DNA of 64,000 nucleotides from Paenibacillus oryzisoli (GTDB taxonomy: Bacteria; Bacillota; Bacilli; Paenibacillales; NBRC-103111), in assembly GCF_001653565.1 (NCBI RefSeq), contig NZ_LYPB01000071.1, forward strand, positions 62,001 to 126,000, read 5' to 3'. This document shows, in pieces, positions 17,008 to 25,432 of this stretch; the stretch's first letter is position 1; each line of letters begins with the position of its first letter. The notes beneath the pieces were generated by a model. The model searched no databases, was not told the origin of the DNA, and worked only from the letters and a program-made list of their open reading frames with translations. A program made the translations under genes and the position numbers.

Positions 17008-18312
17008 ATGTTTGTTGATAAAGCGAAGATTTTTGTAAAAGGCGGCGACGGTGGTGACGGTTTAGTCGCTTTCCGTCGGGAGAAGTATGTACCCGATGGC
17101 GGCCCTGCCGGAGGTGACGGAGGCAACGGCGGAGATGTTATTTTTCGAGTAGATGAAGGTTTGCGGACGTTAATGGATTTCCGTTATCAAAAGCACTTTA
17201 AAGCAGATCGCGGCGAGAAAGGCCGCAACAAAACGATGCACGGAGCCAATTCGGAACATATGATCGTTCGTATCCCTCCGGGGACGACTATCATTGATGA
17301 TGATACGCAAGAAGTGATTGCTGACTTGACACGCCATGGGCAAGAGGTTGTCATTGCCAAAGGTGGTCGAGGCGGAAGAGGAAATGCACGCTTTGCAACG
17401 GCGCGCCTAACAGCTCCTGAGATTGCCGAGAATGGTGAAGAAGGCGTCGAGCGTTGGGTTACTTTAGAAATGAAAGTAATGGCTGACGTAGGGCTTGTCG
17501 GTTTCCCAAGCGTGGGCAAATCAACCTTACTATCTGTCGTTTCAGCTGCGAAGCCCAAGATTGCAGCGTATCACTTCACAACGTTAACGCCAAACCTAGG
17601 TGTAGTTGATGTTGGCGATGGCAGAAGCTTCGTGATGGCCGATTTGCCAGGTTTGATCGAAGGTGCGCACGAAGGCGTAGGTTTGGGACATGAGTTTCTA
17701 CGCCATGTAGAACGGACGCGGGTTATTGTACATGTCGTGGACATGTCGGCTGCGGATGGTCGTGATCCGTACGAAGATTTCATCAAGATTAATGAAGAAA
17801 TCAAGCTCTACAATGCGAAATTAGAGCAGCGTCCTCAAATCGTAGTAGCGAACAAAATGGACATGCCAGAGTCGGAAGATAACTTGGCTTTGTTCAAAGA
17901 ACAGCTAGCTGCTGATGGTAAAGAGTTTGAGGTTTATCCGATTTCGGCATTAACGCGCGGCGGCGTACAAGAATTGCTATATAAGATTTCCGACATCGTG
18001 GAAAGCATCCCGAATGCCCCTGAGGTTGAGGGCGTAGCTGAGGCACAAGAGCGTAAGGTATATCGGATTGAGAAACGTGAAGAGAACGACTATACGATTC
18101 GTCGTGATAATGATGTATTCGTTATCGAAAGTCCTTCGATTGACAAGTTAATCAAGCGGACGAATTTTACGACCCAAGATGGTATCGCGCGTTTTGCTCG
18201 TATTTTGCGTAACATGGGCATCGATGATGAGTTGCGTAAACGTGGTGCAGTCCATGGACAGACGATTCAAATCGGTGATTTTGACTTCGAGTTCGACGAG
18301 AACAATTTGTAA
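17008..18312 (+). CDS. obgE: Obg GTPase (ribosome assembly, stress signalling)
   Basis: A 434-residue essential GTPase associated with the 50S subunit and, in B. subtilis, needed for sporulation initiation. The glycine-rich Obg fold (about 1-158) has [16 protein letters not shown] and [14 protein letters not shown]. The G domain has G1 [10 protein letters not shown]3 [16 protein letters not shown] and G4 NKMD. The C-terminal OCT domain is at about 355-425. GAGGTG precedes the ATG. The spo0B-obgE pairing is conserved in Bacillales. Confidence 0.97.
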   Translation: MFVDKAKIFVKGGDGGDGLVAFRREKYVPDGGPAGGDGGNGGDVIFRVDEGLRTLMDFRYQKHFKADRGEKGRNKTMHGANSEHMIVRIPPGTTIIDDDTQEVIADLTRHGQEVVIAKGGRGGRGNARFATARLTAPEIAENGEEGVERWVTLEMKVMADVGLVGFPSVGKSTLLSVVSAAKPKIAAYHFTTLTPNLGVVDVGDGRSFVMADLPGLIEGAHEGVGLGHEFLRHVERTRVIVHVVDMSAADGRDPYEDFIKINEEIKLYNAKLEQRPQIVVANKMDMPESEDNLALFKEQLAADGKEFEVYPISALTRGGVQELLYKISDIVESIPNAPEVEGVAEAQERKVYRIEKREENDYTIRRDNDVFVIESPSIDKLIKRTNFTTQDGIARFARILRNMGIDDELRKRGAVHGQTIQIGDFDFEFDENNL

Positions 18313-18316
18313 AACA

Positions 18317-18349
18317 AGGCACTTATCCTAAGGGGTAAGTGCTTTTTTT
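18317..18349 (+). terminator. Terminator after obgE
   Basis: GCACTTATCC (18319-18328) pairs with GGGGTAAGTGC (18332-18342), then seven T. Confidence 0.85.
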
Positions 18350-18373
18350 ATGTCAGCTAATGTGTCACAATAC

Positions 18374-18402
18374 TTGACATAAAGTTTTAAATTGATTACC
18401 AT
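18374..18402 (+). promoter_or_regulatory. Promoter of the TrpD-like gene
   Basis: TTGACA (18374-18379), 17 bases, TACCAT (18397-18402). A TGTCA (18363-18367)/TGACA (18375-18379) inverted pair overlaps the -35 box. Confidence 0.45.
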
Positions 18403-18467
18403 TTTAATATTAACAATGAATCGTGTTAGTAAACATGACATAATAGTAGCGGGAAAGGAGGAGTATG

Positions 18468-19541
18468 ATGAAGAGATGGATTCAAGCGATGGGTTCGGAT
18501 CAGACACGTTTGCGGAATTTAACCTACGACGAAGCTTTCGAAGCGGCTTGTGAAATGGCGAAAGGAGATTCAACAGACGCGCAATGCGCAGCATTTTTAA
18601 TGGCGCTCTGTATGAAAGGGGAAGGGGACGACGAGTTGATGGCCTTTATTGATGCCTATCGCAGCTATTCTTTGAATTATCCTCCGCATCCTTACTCGCT
18701 TCACTCTATCGGGCTCACAGAAGGGAGGAAGCGATTTCCGATTACGCTGCCTGTCTCCCTGCTGCTGGCGTCAGTGGGGTTCACACAGGTTATGCAAGGT
18801 GGCGATGCGCTTCCGTCCCGCCAAGGGACCGCCCTGAAGGAGATGGTAGAAAGCCTCGGTGTATCTTTACAACTTTCTGTGAAGGCTTGGCAATCGATGT
18901 TAGTTCATTTGCATATCGGATTTCTACCTACAGAGCAACTGTGTCCGCCAATTGGACGACTGAAACAGGTGCGGGAGCAATTGGGGATACGAACGGTCAT
19001 CGATACGATAGAGAAAGTGTTAAATCCTGTACTTTCGACGAACTTAATTATCGGAGTGCAACACCGCAAAGCAATGGAATCACTGATTCCGATAGTGATG
19101 CGTTCGGAGTTTCAACAAGCGTATATCATCTGCGGCATTGATGGTTCTGAGGATTTGCCACTCTATGAAAACAGTACAATTCGGATTGTGACACCTTGGG
19201 GAGATGAGTCTCGCAATGTTGAGCCGCAGAAATTTGGTTTCACAAGTACGCCATTACCCAACCTTGCAAAAGAAGAACAGATTACGATGGTAAAACGTAT
19301 TATTTCAGGTGAGGATGGGACTGAAGTTAAGCGTGAACGTGATCATGTCATTTTTAATGCGGGGCTAAGATTGAAATGGTTTGATAAGGTAGACAGTTAC
19401 GAAGAGGGCTTTCAGCTTGCTGAAGCTTTGCTACAGCGGAAAGAAGCCCATAAAACGATGCAGCGCTGGATTGAACAGAGTCAGTATTTGAAAATGCAAG
19501 ATCTTGCTGACAACGATGATTCCTCTACAAAAATAGGTTGA
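18468..19541 (+). CDS. Anthranilate phosphoribosyltransferase-like protein, active site degenerate
   Basis: A 357-residue member of the TrpD / nucleoside phosphorylase type III superfamily. The N-terminal helical bundle is recognisable (TYDEAFEAACEMAKGDSTDA, CAAFLMALCMKGE). Where true TrpD has the PRPP loop GTGGD and the KHGNR motif, this protein reads LTEGRKR and MQGGDALPSRQGT, so ordinary PRPP-dependent anthranilate transfer is doubtful. No trp genes lie nearby. AAAGGAGG precedes two tandem ATG codons; the second (18468) has better spacing. The gene has its own promoter and terminator. The substrate is unknown; a regulatory or alternative glycosyl-transfer role is possible. Confidence 0.7.
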   Translation: MKRWIQAMGSDQTRLRNLTYDEAFEAACEMAKGDSTDAQCAAFLMALCMKGEGDDELMAFIDAYRSYSLNYPPHPYSLHSIGLTEGRKRFPITLPVSLLLASVGFTQVMQGGDALPSRQGTALKEMVESLGVSLQLSVKAWQSMLVHLHIGFLPTEQLCPPIGRLKQVREQLGIRTVIDTIEKVLNPVLSTNLIIGVQHRKAMESLIPIVMRSEFQQAYIICGIDGSEDLPLYENSTIRIVTPWGDESRNVEPQKFGFTSTPLPNLAKEEQITMVKRIISGEDGTEVKRERDHVIFNAGLRLKWFDKVDSYEEGFQLAEALLQRKEAHKTMQRWIEQSQYLKMQDLADNDDSSTKIG

Positions 19542-19589
19542 AAGCCCTTCTGAAAGCTGTTGAGTAGGCAGCTAATGGGGGCTTTTTTT
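19542..19589 (+). terminator. Terminator after the TrpD-like gene
   Basis: AAGCCC (19542-19547) pairs with GGGCTT (19578-19583), with an inner AGCTG/CAGCT stem, then seven T. Confidence 0.8.
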
Positions 19590-19597
19590 CAATATAG

Positions 19598-19622
19598 AAT
19601 TAATATGTTTGACATATTAATT
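19598..19622. promoter_or_regulatory. Perfect AT-rich palindrome upstream of the NlpC/P60 gene
   Basis: The arms AATTAATATG (19598-19607) and CATATTAATT (19613-19622) pair perfectly around TTTGA. There is no T run, so it is more likely a protein site than a terminator. Confidence 0.4.
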
Positions 19623-19637
19623 TGGCAGTATTGCTCC

Positions 19638-19678
19638 ATAAAACGCTCCCGTCCTTAATGGTCGGCATAGCCGTTTAT
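19638..19678. repeat. Hairpin repeat, copy A
   Basis: Outer arms AAACG/CGTTT enclose GTCC/GGTC and the constant CGGCRTAGCCG mini-hairpin. It is nearly identical to the element at 27869-27908. Confidence 0.55.
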
Positions 19679-19793
19679 TTTGTGGGGGTAGGCGAATTGG
19701 TAGATGTTACAGCTAAAACTTAATCAATGGATATGTTACCATTTACTAGTGTCATATTGATTCGCAAGTACATAACGCTAGGAGGCTACAAAA

Positions 19794-20777
19794 TTGAAGA
19801 AACAATTACTTGCTTTTGCCCTTATCCCATCATTATTATTTGGTGCTGTTACAGTCCCATTCCCTAAAGCAGCTTCAGCTGCAACTACTGGTAAAGTTAT
19901 TAGCAGTGTGAGTTTTCGCCAAAGTCCAGATGAGAATTCACCGCGTATTCGCTATTTAAAAGCTGGTGAGCCTGTTTCCATTATTGAGAAAGTGAACGCC
20001 TATTGGTATAGAGTTCAAGTGACAAATGGTCAAATCGGTTATGTCTCAACGAGTTCGAAATACATACAAGCAAACGGTCAATCTACAACACCTGCAACGG
20101 GTACAGGACGTATCGTCGCAAGCGTGAGTTTCCGTACTGCTGCTAATGAAAATGCAACGCGAATCCGTTATCTCAAGGCAGGAGAAACCGTTCAAATTCT
20201 GCAGAAAGTAAATGCATATTGGTACAAAGTCAAAGCATCGGATGGTCGTGAAGGATACATAAGCACAAGTCCTACCTACATATCAACATCAGGCGGAAGT
20301 ACATCACCTGATACGAACACAGGTGGCGGTACGACAAGTGAGAAGATTCAAAAAGTGATAGCGGCAGGTAAGAAATACTTAGGAACACCTTATGAATATG
20401 GGTCCAGTCGCAATAACACAGCTACGTTTGATTGCTCTGATTTTGTGCGTCAGGCATACTTGGATGGAATTGGACTGAAATTACCATCCGATTCGAGAGG
20501 ACAAGGCGCGTATGTGAAGTCACTTGGGCACCATGTAACGGACTGGCATAACCTCAAAGTTGGCGATCTGATGTTCTTTATGTCTTATAAAGGGACAGCA
20601 GAATCCAACTATTCAGGAATTAACAAGGCTACACAAACGATAACACATGTCGCTATTTATTTAGGCAATGGTCAAATTCTCTCGACGTACTCCAAAGAAA
20701 GTGGTGGCGTGCGAATTGATTCCATTGCAAATCGGCATTGGGAGTATCGTTTCCTATACGGAGGTAGTGCACTGTAA
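19794..20777 (+). CDS. Secreted NlpC/P60 endopeptidase with two SH3 domains
   Basis: A 327-residue exported peptidoglycan hydrolase, expected to cut D-Glu to diamino-acid bonds in stem peptides. It has a signal peptide (about 1-29, cut near AASA/A) and two bacterial SH3 repeats at about 33-92 and 105-162 that share SVSFR...RIRYLKAGE and VNAYWY. A Gly/Ser/Thr linker leads to an NlpC/P60 domain at about 182-325. The catalytic Cys is in FDCSDFVRQAY and the His in THVAIYLGNG. The start is TTG 19794 behind GGAGG. It is monocistronic with a shared terminator downstream. The upstream 250 bases hold a palindrome and a hairpin repeat that may act in control. Confidence 0.92.
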   Translation: MKKQLLAFALIPSLLFGAVTVPFPKAASAATTGKVISSVSFRQSPDENSPRIRYLKAGEPVSIIEKVNAYWYRVQVTNGQIGYVSTSSKYIQANGQSTTPATGTGRIVASVSFRTAANENATRIRYLKAGETVQILQKVNAYWYKVKASDGREGYISTSPTYISTSGGSTSPDTNTGGGTTSEKIQKVIAAGKKYLGTPYEYGSSRNNTATFDCSDFVRQAYLDGIGLKLPSDSRGQGAYVKSLGHHVTDWHNLKVGDLMFFMSYKGTAESNYSGINKATQTITHVAIYLGNGQILSTYSKESGGVRIDSIANRHWEYRFLYGGSAL

Positions 20778-20786
20778 GGAATCAAC

Positions 20787-20826
20787 AAAAAGAGCAGGCA
20801 ACGAGAAATCGTTGTCTGCTCTTTTT
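20787..20826. terminator. Bidirectional terminator between the NlpC/P60 and NUDIX genes
   Basis: AAAAAGAGCAG-G-CAACGA pairs with TCGTTG-T-CTGCTCTTTTT around GAAA. A and T tracts flank both sides, serving the convergent genes. Confidence 0.9.
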
Positions 20827-20841
20827 CGAGTCATGGGTAAC

Positions 20842-21351
20842 TTAAATTTGCATCGGGTCCAATAAAGGATTCCAGTGAATCGTTGGCGTGTCTGTCCCTA
20901 GTTGAACGCCTGCTGAGCCAATCCACGGATGAGAAGTCCGGCCTACACTGAAATAATGTTCGAGTAAACAGCGGAAAATATAAGGCATCGGACGATCGAG
21001 GACAGCCGATTTGTGAATCCAGTGCAGATCACCTTCCGAGGTAACGATTCGTGGAGTCACATCTGTTGTACCGACATAGAAAAATTGTTGGCGTATTTCT
21101 TGGCCGTTGAGCCGAAGTAAGACATATTGCAGCTGTAAATCTTGAATCTCATCTTGCTCGATGCCGGTTTCTTCCCAAACTTCGCGGAAACAAGCCGTTC
21201 TTGGTTGACTAATTTCATGCGGTTCGAGATGACCACCTATTGCCGCCCATAAGCCGGGAGAGATCGTGCGGTTTAATGCGCGTTTCATCATAAGGAGTTC
21301 GTCATGCTGGTTCCATAAAAGTGCAGTAGACATCATTCGTAATGTAATCAT
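20842..21351 (-). CDS. NUDIX hydrolase
   Basis: A 169-residue protein of the superfamily that hydrolyses nucleoside-diphosphate-linked compounds. The Nudix box is GGHLEPHE-(9 residues)-REVWEETGI at about residues 39-64. The usual spacing between the Glu and REUXEE is seven, so it carries a two-residue insertion. The catalytic glutamates in REVWEE are intact. Substrate cannot be predicted. It is convergent with the NlpC/P60 gene and divergent from the ACT-domain gene. Confidence 0.85.
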   Translation of the reverse strand: MITLRMMSTALLWNQHDELLMMKRALNRTISPGLWAAIGGHLEPHEISQPRTACFREVWEETGIEQDEIQDLQLQYVLLRLNGQEIRQQFFYVGTTDVTPRIVTSEGDLHWIHKSAVLDRPMPYIFRCLLEHYFSVGRTSHPWIGSAGVQLGTDTPTIHWNPLLDPMQI

Positions 21352-21517
21352 GGGGAGACCCCTCTCTTCGTTCGTTCCATTTTAGCTTAGCATAGAAAAG
21401 GAAGAGGCTGCAAAGGCGGATGCTTGCATGCATTTTGCCTATTGCTTCACGGGGCATGTTTCGATATAATGTCCTCTATAGGGAAACATTAGTCTTTTTG
21501 GAGAGGACGGTAGTTAG

Positions 21518-22000
21518 GTGCCGGAGAGCAAAGAGTTTCATCCAACCATGAAGCACATCGGACCTGAGAGGTACTACTTAGTCCGTGAGGATATTCTTCC
21601 AGAAGGTGTTCTGAAGACAGCCCAGGCCAAGGAGCTGCTTGCACGCGGTGAAGTGAAGACGATTCATGACGCTGTCGAACAAGTTGGGCTGAGCAGAAGC
21701 GCCTTCTATAAGTATAAAGATGGCATTCATCCACTTAGCAAGCTGGAGCGAGAACGTATTATTACGATTTCAATGGATTTGGAGCATAGGTCCGGAATAT
21801 TGTCCCGCGTACTCGCACTTATCGCCAATTTGGATGGCAATGTATTGACCATCCACCAAACGATACCACTACAAGGTATGGCGAATGTCGTTATATCTTT
21901 AGAAATTTCATCCATGGGTGAGGAGATCCGGGAAATTGTGGATCGCCTAGGAGCGCAAGACGGAGTCAAGCGTGCTATGGTCATCGGCCAAGGCAGTTAA
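21518..22000 (+). CDS. pheB: ACT domain-containing protein of the PheB/UPF0735 family
   Basis: A 160-residue protein with an N-terminal helix-turn-helix-like region (KTIHDAVEQVGLSRSAFYKYKDGI) and a C-terminal ACT domain at about 84-155 (TISMDLEHRSGILSRVLALIANLDGNVLTI). This matches B. subtilis PheB, which sits beside pheA. Biochemical function is not established; an amino-acid-responsive regulatory role is suggested by the ACT domain. The start is GTG 21518 after GGAGAGGACGG; ATG 21548 is an alternative. It is followed 29 bases later by hom. Confidence 0.88.
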   Translation: MPESKEFHPTMKHIGPERYYLVREDILPEGVLKTAQAKELLARGEVKTIHDAVEQVGLSRSAFYKYKDGIHPLSKLERERIITISMDLEHRSGILSRVLALIANLDGNVLTIHQTIPLQGMANVVISLEISSMGEEIREIVDRLGAQDGVKRAMVIGQGS

Positions 22001-22029
22001 GATTTGCATACAATACAGGAGGTAATGAA

Positions 22030-23316
22030 ATGAAACCCATCAAGGTTGGTTTATTAGGATTAGGTACTGTAGGAACAGGTGTAGTGCGTATTGTTGAGGG
22101 TCATCAAGAAGATTTGCAACGTCAAACAGGTTCAGTTATTGAAATTGCAAAAATTCTTGTACAAGATAAATCCAAACATCGTAACATTTCTGTTGATGTG
22201 GATAAGTTAACAGAGAACGTCTGGGACGTAATTGGTGATAGCGACATTGATATCGTTGTTGAGGTCATGGGGGGCATTGAAGCAACGAAAGCCCATATCC
22301 TAACAGCACTTGGGAATGGCAAGCACATTATTACCGCGAATAAGGATCTAATGGCGATGCATGGTGCTGAGATTTTGGCCAAAGCTGCTGAGAATAATTG
22401 CGATGTTTTTTATGAAGCGAGTGTTGCTGGCGGAATTCCGATTATTCGTGCGCTCGTGGAAGGCTTCTCCTCAGATCGGATAACGAAGATCATGGGAATT
22501 GTGAACGGCACGACGAACTATATTTTGACTAAAATGAGTCAAGAAGGCGCTGCGTATGCCGATGTGTTGAAAGAAGCGCAAGAACTAGGTTATGCAGAAG
22601 CAGACCCTACTTCAGATGTTGAGGGCTTAGATGCAGCTCGCAAAATGACAATCTTATCGACGCTTGGTTTTCATGCCAATGTCGCTTTGAGCGATGTGTC
22701 AGCGAAAGGGATTTCCAAGGTAACGAAGGAAGATATCCAGTACGGTAAGAAGCTGGGGTATGAAGTCAAATTGCTTGGTATCGCTGAGAATCATGACGGC
22801 CATATCTCCGTCAGCGTTCAACCAACGATGGTCAAAAACTCGCATCCTCTAGCTTCCGTAAATGGCGTATTCAACGCAGTCTATGTGACGGGCGAAGCAG
22901 TTGGTGAAACGATGTTCTATGGTGCGGGTGCAGGTGAACTACCTACGGCAACTTCCGTTGTAGCCGATTTAGTGGCTGTTGTACGCAATTTGAAATTAGG
23001 CATTAATGGACGTACGGTACAAGCTCCTTACAAAGAGAAGAAGCTTAAAACGGATGAGCAAATCGCTTCCAAAAACTTCATCTTGCTTCATGTTGAAGAC
23101 AAAGCAGGTGTGCTTGCACAAATAACACAAATATTTGCAGAGCATGAGGTTAGTTTGGAATCCGTCTTCCAACATCCGAATCAATCGAACCCGAAAGCGG
23201 AAATCATCATTATTACTCATGATGCGAACCAAGCGAGCATGAAAAATGTATTGAATCAATTCGAATCCATGGATGTTATCCATGCGATTAAGAGCGTATA
23301 TCGTGTAGAAGGTTAG
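22030..23316 (+). CDS. hom: Homoserine dehydrogenase
   Basis: Reduces aspartate semialdehyde to homoserine with NAD(P)H, the branch to threonine and methionine. The 428-residue protein has the Rossmann motif VGLLGLGTVGTGV at the N-terminus, the catalytic segment NGTTNYILTKM...GYAEADPTSDVEGLDAARK, and a C-terminal ACT domain (FILLHVEDKAGVLAQITQIF, about 347-425) for end-product feedback. The start has GGAGG 8 bases upstream. It is followed by a hairpin and then thrB. Confidence 0.96.
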   Translation: MKPIKVGLLGLGTVGTGVVRIVEGHQEDLQRQTGSVIEIAKILVQDKSKHRNISVDVDKLTENVWDVIGDSDIDIVVEVMGGIEATKAHILTALGNGKHIITANKDLMAMHGAEILAKAAENNCDVFYEASVAGGIPIIRALVEGFSSDRITKIMGIVNGTTNYILTKMSQEGAAYADVLKEAQELGYAEADPTSDVEGLDAARKMTILSTLGFHANVALSDVSAKGISKVTKEDIQYGKKLGYEVKLLGIAENHDGHISVSVQPTMVKNSHPLASVNGVFNAVYVTGEAVGETMFYGAGAGELPTATSVVADLVAVVRNLKLGINGRTVQAPYKEKKLKTDEQIASKNFILLHVEDKAGVLAQITQIFAEHEVSLESVFQHPNQSNPKAEIIIITHDANQASMKNVLNQFESMDVIHAIKSVYRVEG

Positions 23317-23323
23317 AAATCGG

Positions 23324-23353
23324 TAACGCACTCGTCCTAGGGGGAGTGCGTTA
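23324..23353 (+). terminator. Hairpin between hom and thrB
   Basis: TAACGCACTC (23324-23333) pairs perfectly with GAGTGCGTTA (23344-23353). The following ACGTTTATTTT is a weak T tract, so this could be a partial terminator or an mRNA-processing and stability element. Confidence 0.6.
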
Positions 23354-23391
23354 GACGTTTATTTTAAGGAGAAGCGAGGCGCAATTTCGAA

Positions 23392-24369
23392 ATGAGCTAC
23401 AAGACAGAACAAAAGGTAAGGGTGAAAGTACCGGCAAGTACAGCGAATTTAGGTCCCGGCTTTGACTCCTTAGGGATGGCCTTGAACTTATATGCTTGGA
23501 TTGATATGGCGATCTCTGATCAGACAAGAATTCAATTGATTGGCGATCAGATGAGCGGAATTCCTACGGATAAATCGAATTTAATCTATAAGGTAGCTCA
23601 AATGGTGTTTGATAAAGCGGGCGTTTCGCATCCGGAACTTGAGATTTCCATGTATAGTGAAATTCCACTTACGCGTGGTTTAGGAAGCAGCGCTTCAGCA
23701 ATCGTAGGAGCACTTGCAGGTGCGAATGCGCTTATCGGGAACAGATTCTCAACCTATGAACTATTCCAAATTGCTTCGCGTCTAGAGAAGCACCCAGACA
23801 ATGTGGGCGCAAGCCTATATGGTGGCATCGTCGTAGCGTTCTGGGATGAAGTGAGGGCAGAATCCATACGGATTGAGCCCCATCAGAACCTGGATGTGCT
23901 GGTGGCGATACCCGCCTTCCAGTTATCGACAGAAAAGGCGAGAGGCGTTATGCCGCAGCATGTAACTATGAAAGATGCGGTGTTCAATCTTAGTCACTCC
24001 TCGTTGCTTGTTGCTGCTTTGAGCACGGGCAATCTCGAGATGATTCGTCTTGCCATGAAAGACAGATTACATCAGCCTTATCGCGCGGCGCTTATCCCTG
24101 GCATGAAGACATTATTGAATGAATGTGAAGACCATGGCGCACTTGGTGTTGCTTTGAGCGGGGCAGGACCTACCATGTTAGCGCTGGTTGATGCACGTAG
24201 TGAGAAGAAGCCAGAGCTAGAGAAGTTCCTTCATGAGACGTTGGCAAAGGAAGGCATTGATGCTCAGCTACTTTGGCTGAAGCCGAGCCAAGAGGGCGTG
24301 ACTACCACGATTCTTCGAAGCGAAGATGCGAGTCTCCTCTCTTTAGTGGAAAATGAGGTGCTGGCATGA
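23392..24369 (+). CDS. thrB: Homoserine kinase
   Basis: A GHMP kinase of 325 residues that phosphorylates homoserine for threonine synthesis. Motif 1 is VPASTANLGPGFDSLGMAL, motif 2 TRGLGSSASAIVGAL at about residues 96-110, and motif 3 GVALSGAGPTMLAL. Threonine synthase is not beside it, unlike the hom-thrC-thrB order of B. subtilis. Its stop overlaps the pheA start (ATGA), so the two are translationally coupled. Confidence 0.96.
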   Translation: MSYKTEQKVRVKVPASTANLGPGFDSLGMALNLYAWIDMAISDQTRIQLIGDQMSGIPTDKSNLIYKVAQMVFDKAGVSHPELEISMYSEIPLTRGLGSSASAIVGALAGANALIGNRFSTYELFQIASRLEKHPDNVGASLYGGIVVAFWDEVRAESIRIEPHQNLDVLVAIPAFQLSTEKARGVMPQHVTMKDAVFNLSHSSLLVAALSTGNLEMIRLAMKDRLHQPYRAALIPGMKTLLNECEDHGALGVALSGAGPTMLALVDARSEKKPELEKFLHETLAKEGIDAQLLWLKPSQEGVTTTILRSEDASLLSLVENEVLA

Positions 24370-25232
24370 AGCGAGTTGCCATTCTTGGACCGAGCACGTT
24401 CTCGGAGGAAGCAACACGTCACTTTCTAGGTGAGAATTTTACGTATGTTTCCTATAAGTTGATCTCTGAGGTATTCAATGCAACTGCATCAGGTGAAACG
24501 GATTTAAGTGTGATTCCCATTGAGAATACGCTAGAAGGTTCTGTACATCTCCATGTGGATTGGCTTGTGCATGAAGTTGACCTTCCGATTCGAGCAGAAT
24601 GGGTATTTCCAATCGATATGAATTTGATTGGCTACCCCAATCCAAATACAGACGTTAATCCAGCGAATCCATACCTTCATATTCGTAAGGTATTGTCGCA
24701 TCAAGTTGTGCCTGCACAGTGCAACCAATTCATGAAGCAATATTTGCGCGGGGCCGAGTTTGAACAAGTGAGCTCCACGGCTGAAGGGGTTCGCATTGTA
24801 TCCGAACTTCAGGATCCGACGGTTGCAGCGATTGGGACTGCGATTGCCTCCGCGAATTATGACGTACCTATGTTACAACGAGAGATTCAAGATCACAAGG
24901 ATAACATGACTCGCTTCTTGCTTGTCGGTAAAGAAGCTTCGGAGTTGATGCCTTCGGAAGTTATGAAGACGACGATTCTGGTTACACTGCCAGAAGATTA
25001 TCCTGGTGCCCTGCACCAAGTGCTATCCGCATTTGCATGGCGAAGAATCAATCTTTCGAAGATTGAATCGAAACCAACGAAGAAGAAACTTGGCATTTAT
25101 TATTTCTATATTGATATTGTGGGGACGATGGACTCCATTCTTCTGCCTGCAGCTATTCAAGAGATCGAAGCGATTGGCTGTCAGGTTCGTATTCTAGGTT
25201 GTTATCCAAGCTATCCGTATATTGGATCTTAA
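24366..25232 (+). CDS. pheA: Prephenate dehydratase
   Basis: Converts prephenate to phenylpyruvate in phenylalanine synthesis. The 288-residue protein has the PDT domain at about 1-185 (VAILGPSTFSEEATRHF, VIPIENTLEGSV, AIGTAIASANYDV, NMTRFLLVG) and a C-terminal ACT domain at about 200-285. In the latter, NLSKIESKPTKK is the ESRP-like phenylalanine-sensing motif. No chorismate mutase domain is fused. It overlaps thrB by four bases and ends at a terminator. Confidence 0.95.
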   Translation: MKRVAILGPSTFSEEATRHFLGENFTYVSYKLISEVFNATASGETDLSVIPIENTLEGSVHLHVDWLVHEVDLPIRAEWVFPIDMNLIGYPNPNTDVNPANPYLHIRKVLSHQVVPAQCNQFMKQYLRGAEFEQVSSTAEGVRIVSELQDPTVAAIGTAIASANYDVPMLQREIQDHKDNMTRFLLVGKEASELMPSEVMKTTILVTLPEDYPGALHQVLSAFAWRRINLSKIESKPTKKKLGIYYFYIDIVGTMDSILLPAAIQEIEAIGCQVRILGCYPSYPYIGS

Positions 25233-25235
25233 GGG

Positions 25236-25271
25236 AAATCCCTTGCGTTTATGACGCGAGGGATTTTTTTT
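25236..25271 (+). terminator. Terminator after pheA
   Basis: AAATCCCT-T-GCGT pairs with ACGC-G-AGGGATTT around TTATG, followed by T8. Confidence 0.85.
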
Positions 25272-25432
25272 GTTCGATAGGGGCAAAAGCCTAGGAACGT
25301 GCATAAACTGTACTATCATGATTGTAAATATGCGAATGCTGACGCGGCCAAGTTTCTGGCGAATGTTTGAGAAACGCGAAGGAGATGCATACGAAGTCAG
25401 TTTTCAGAAGAAGACTTAAAGGAGGTAGGGTT

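Noticed and set aside
17187..17558. Minus-strand frame inside obgE
   Set aside because: Shadow of the glycine-rich Obg domain; Ser/Pro/Arg composition without any family pattern.
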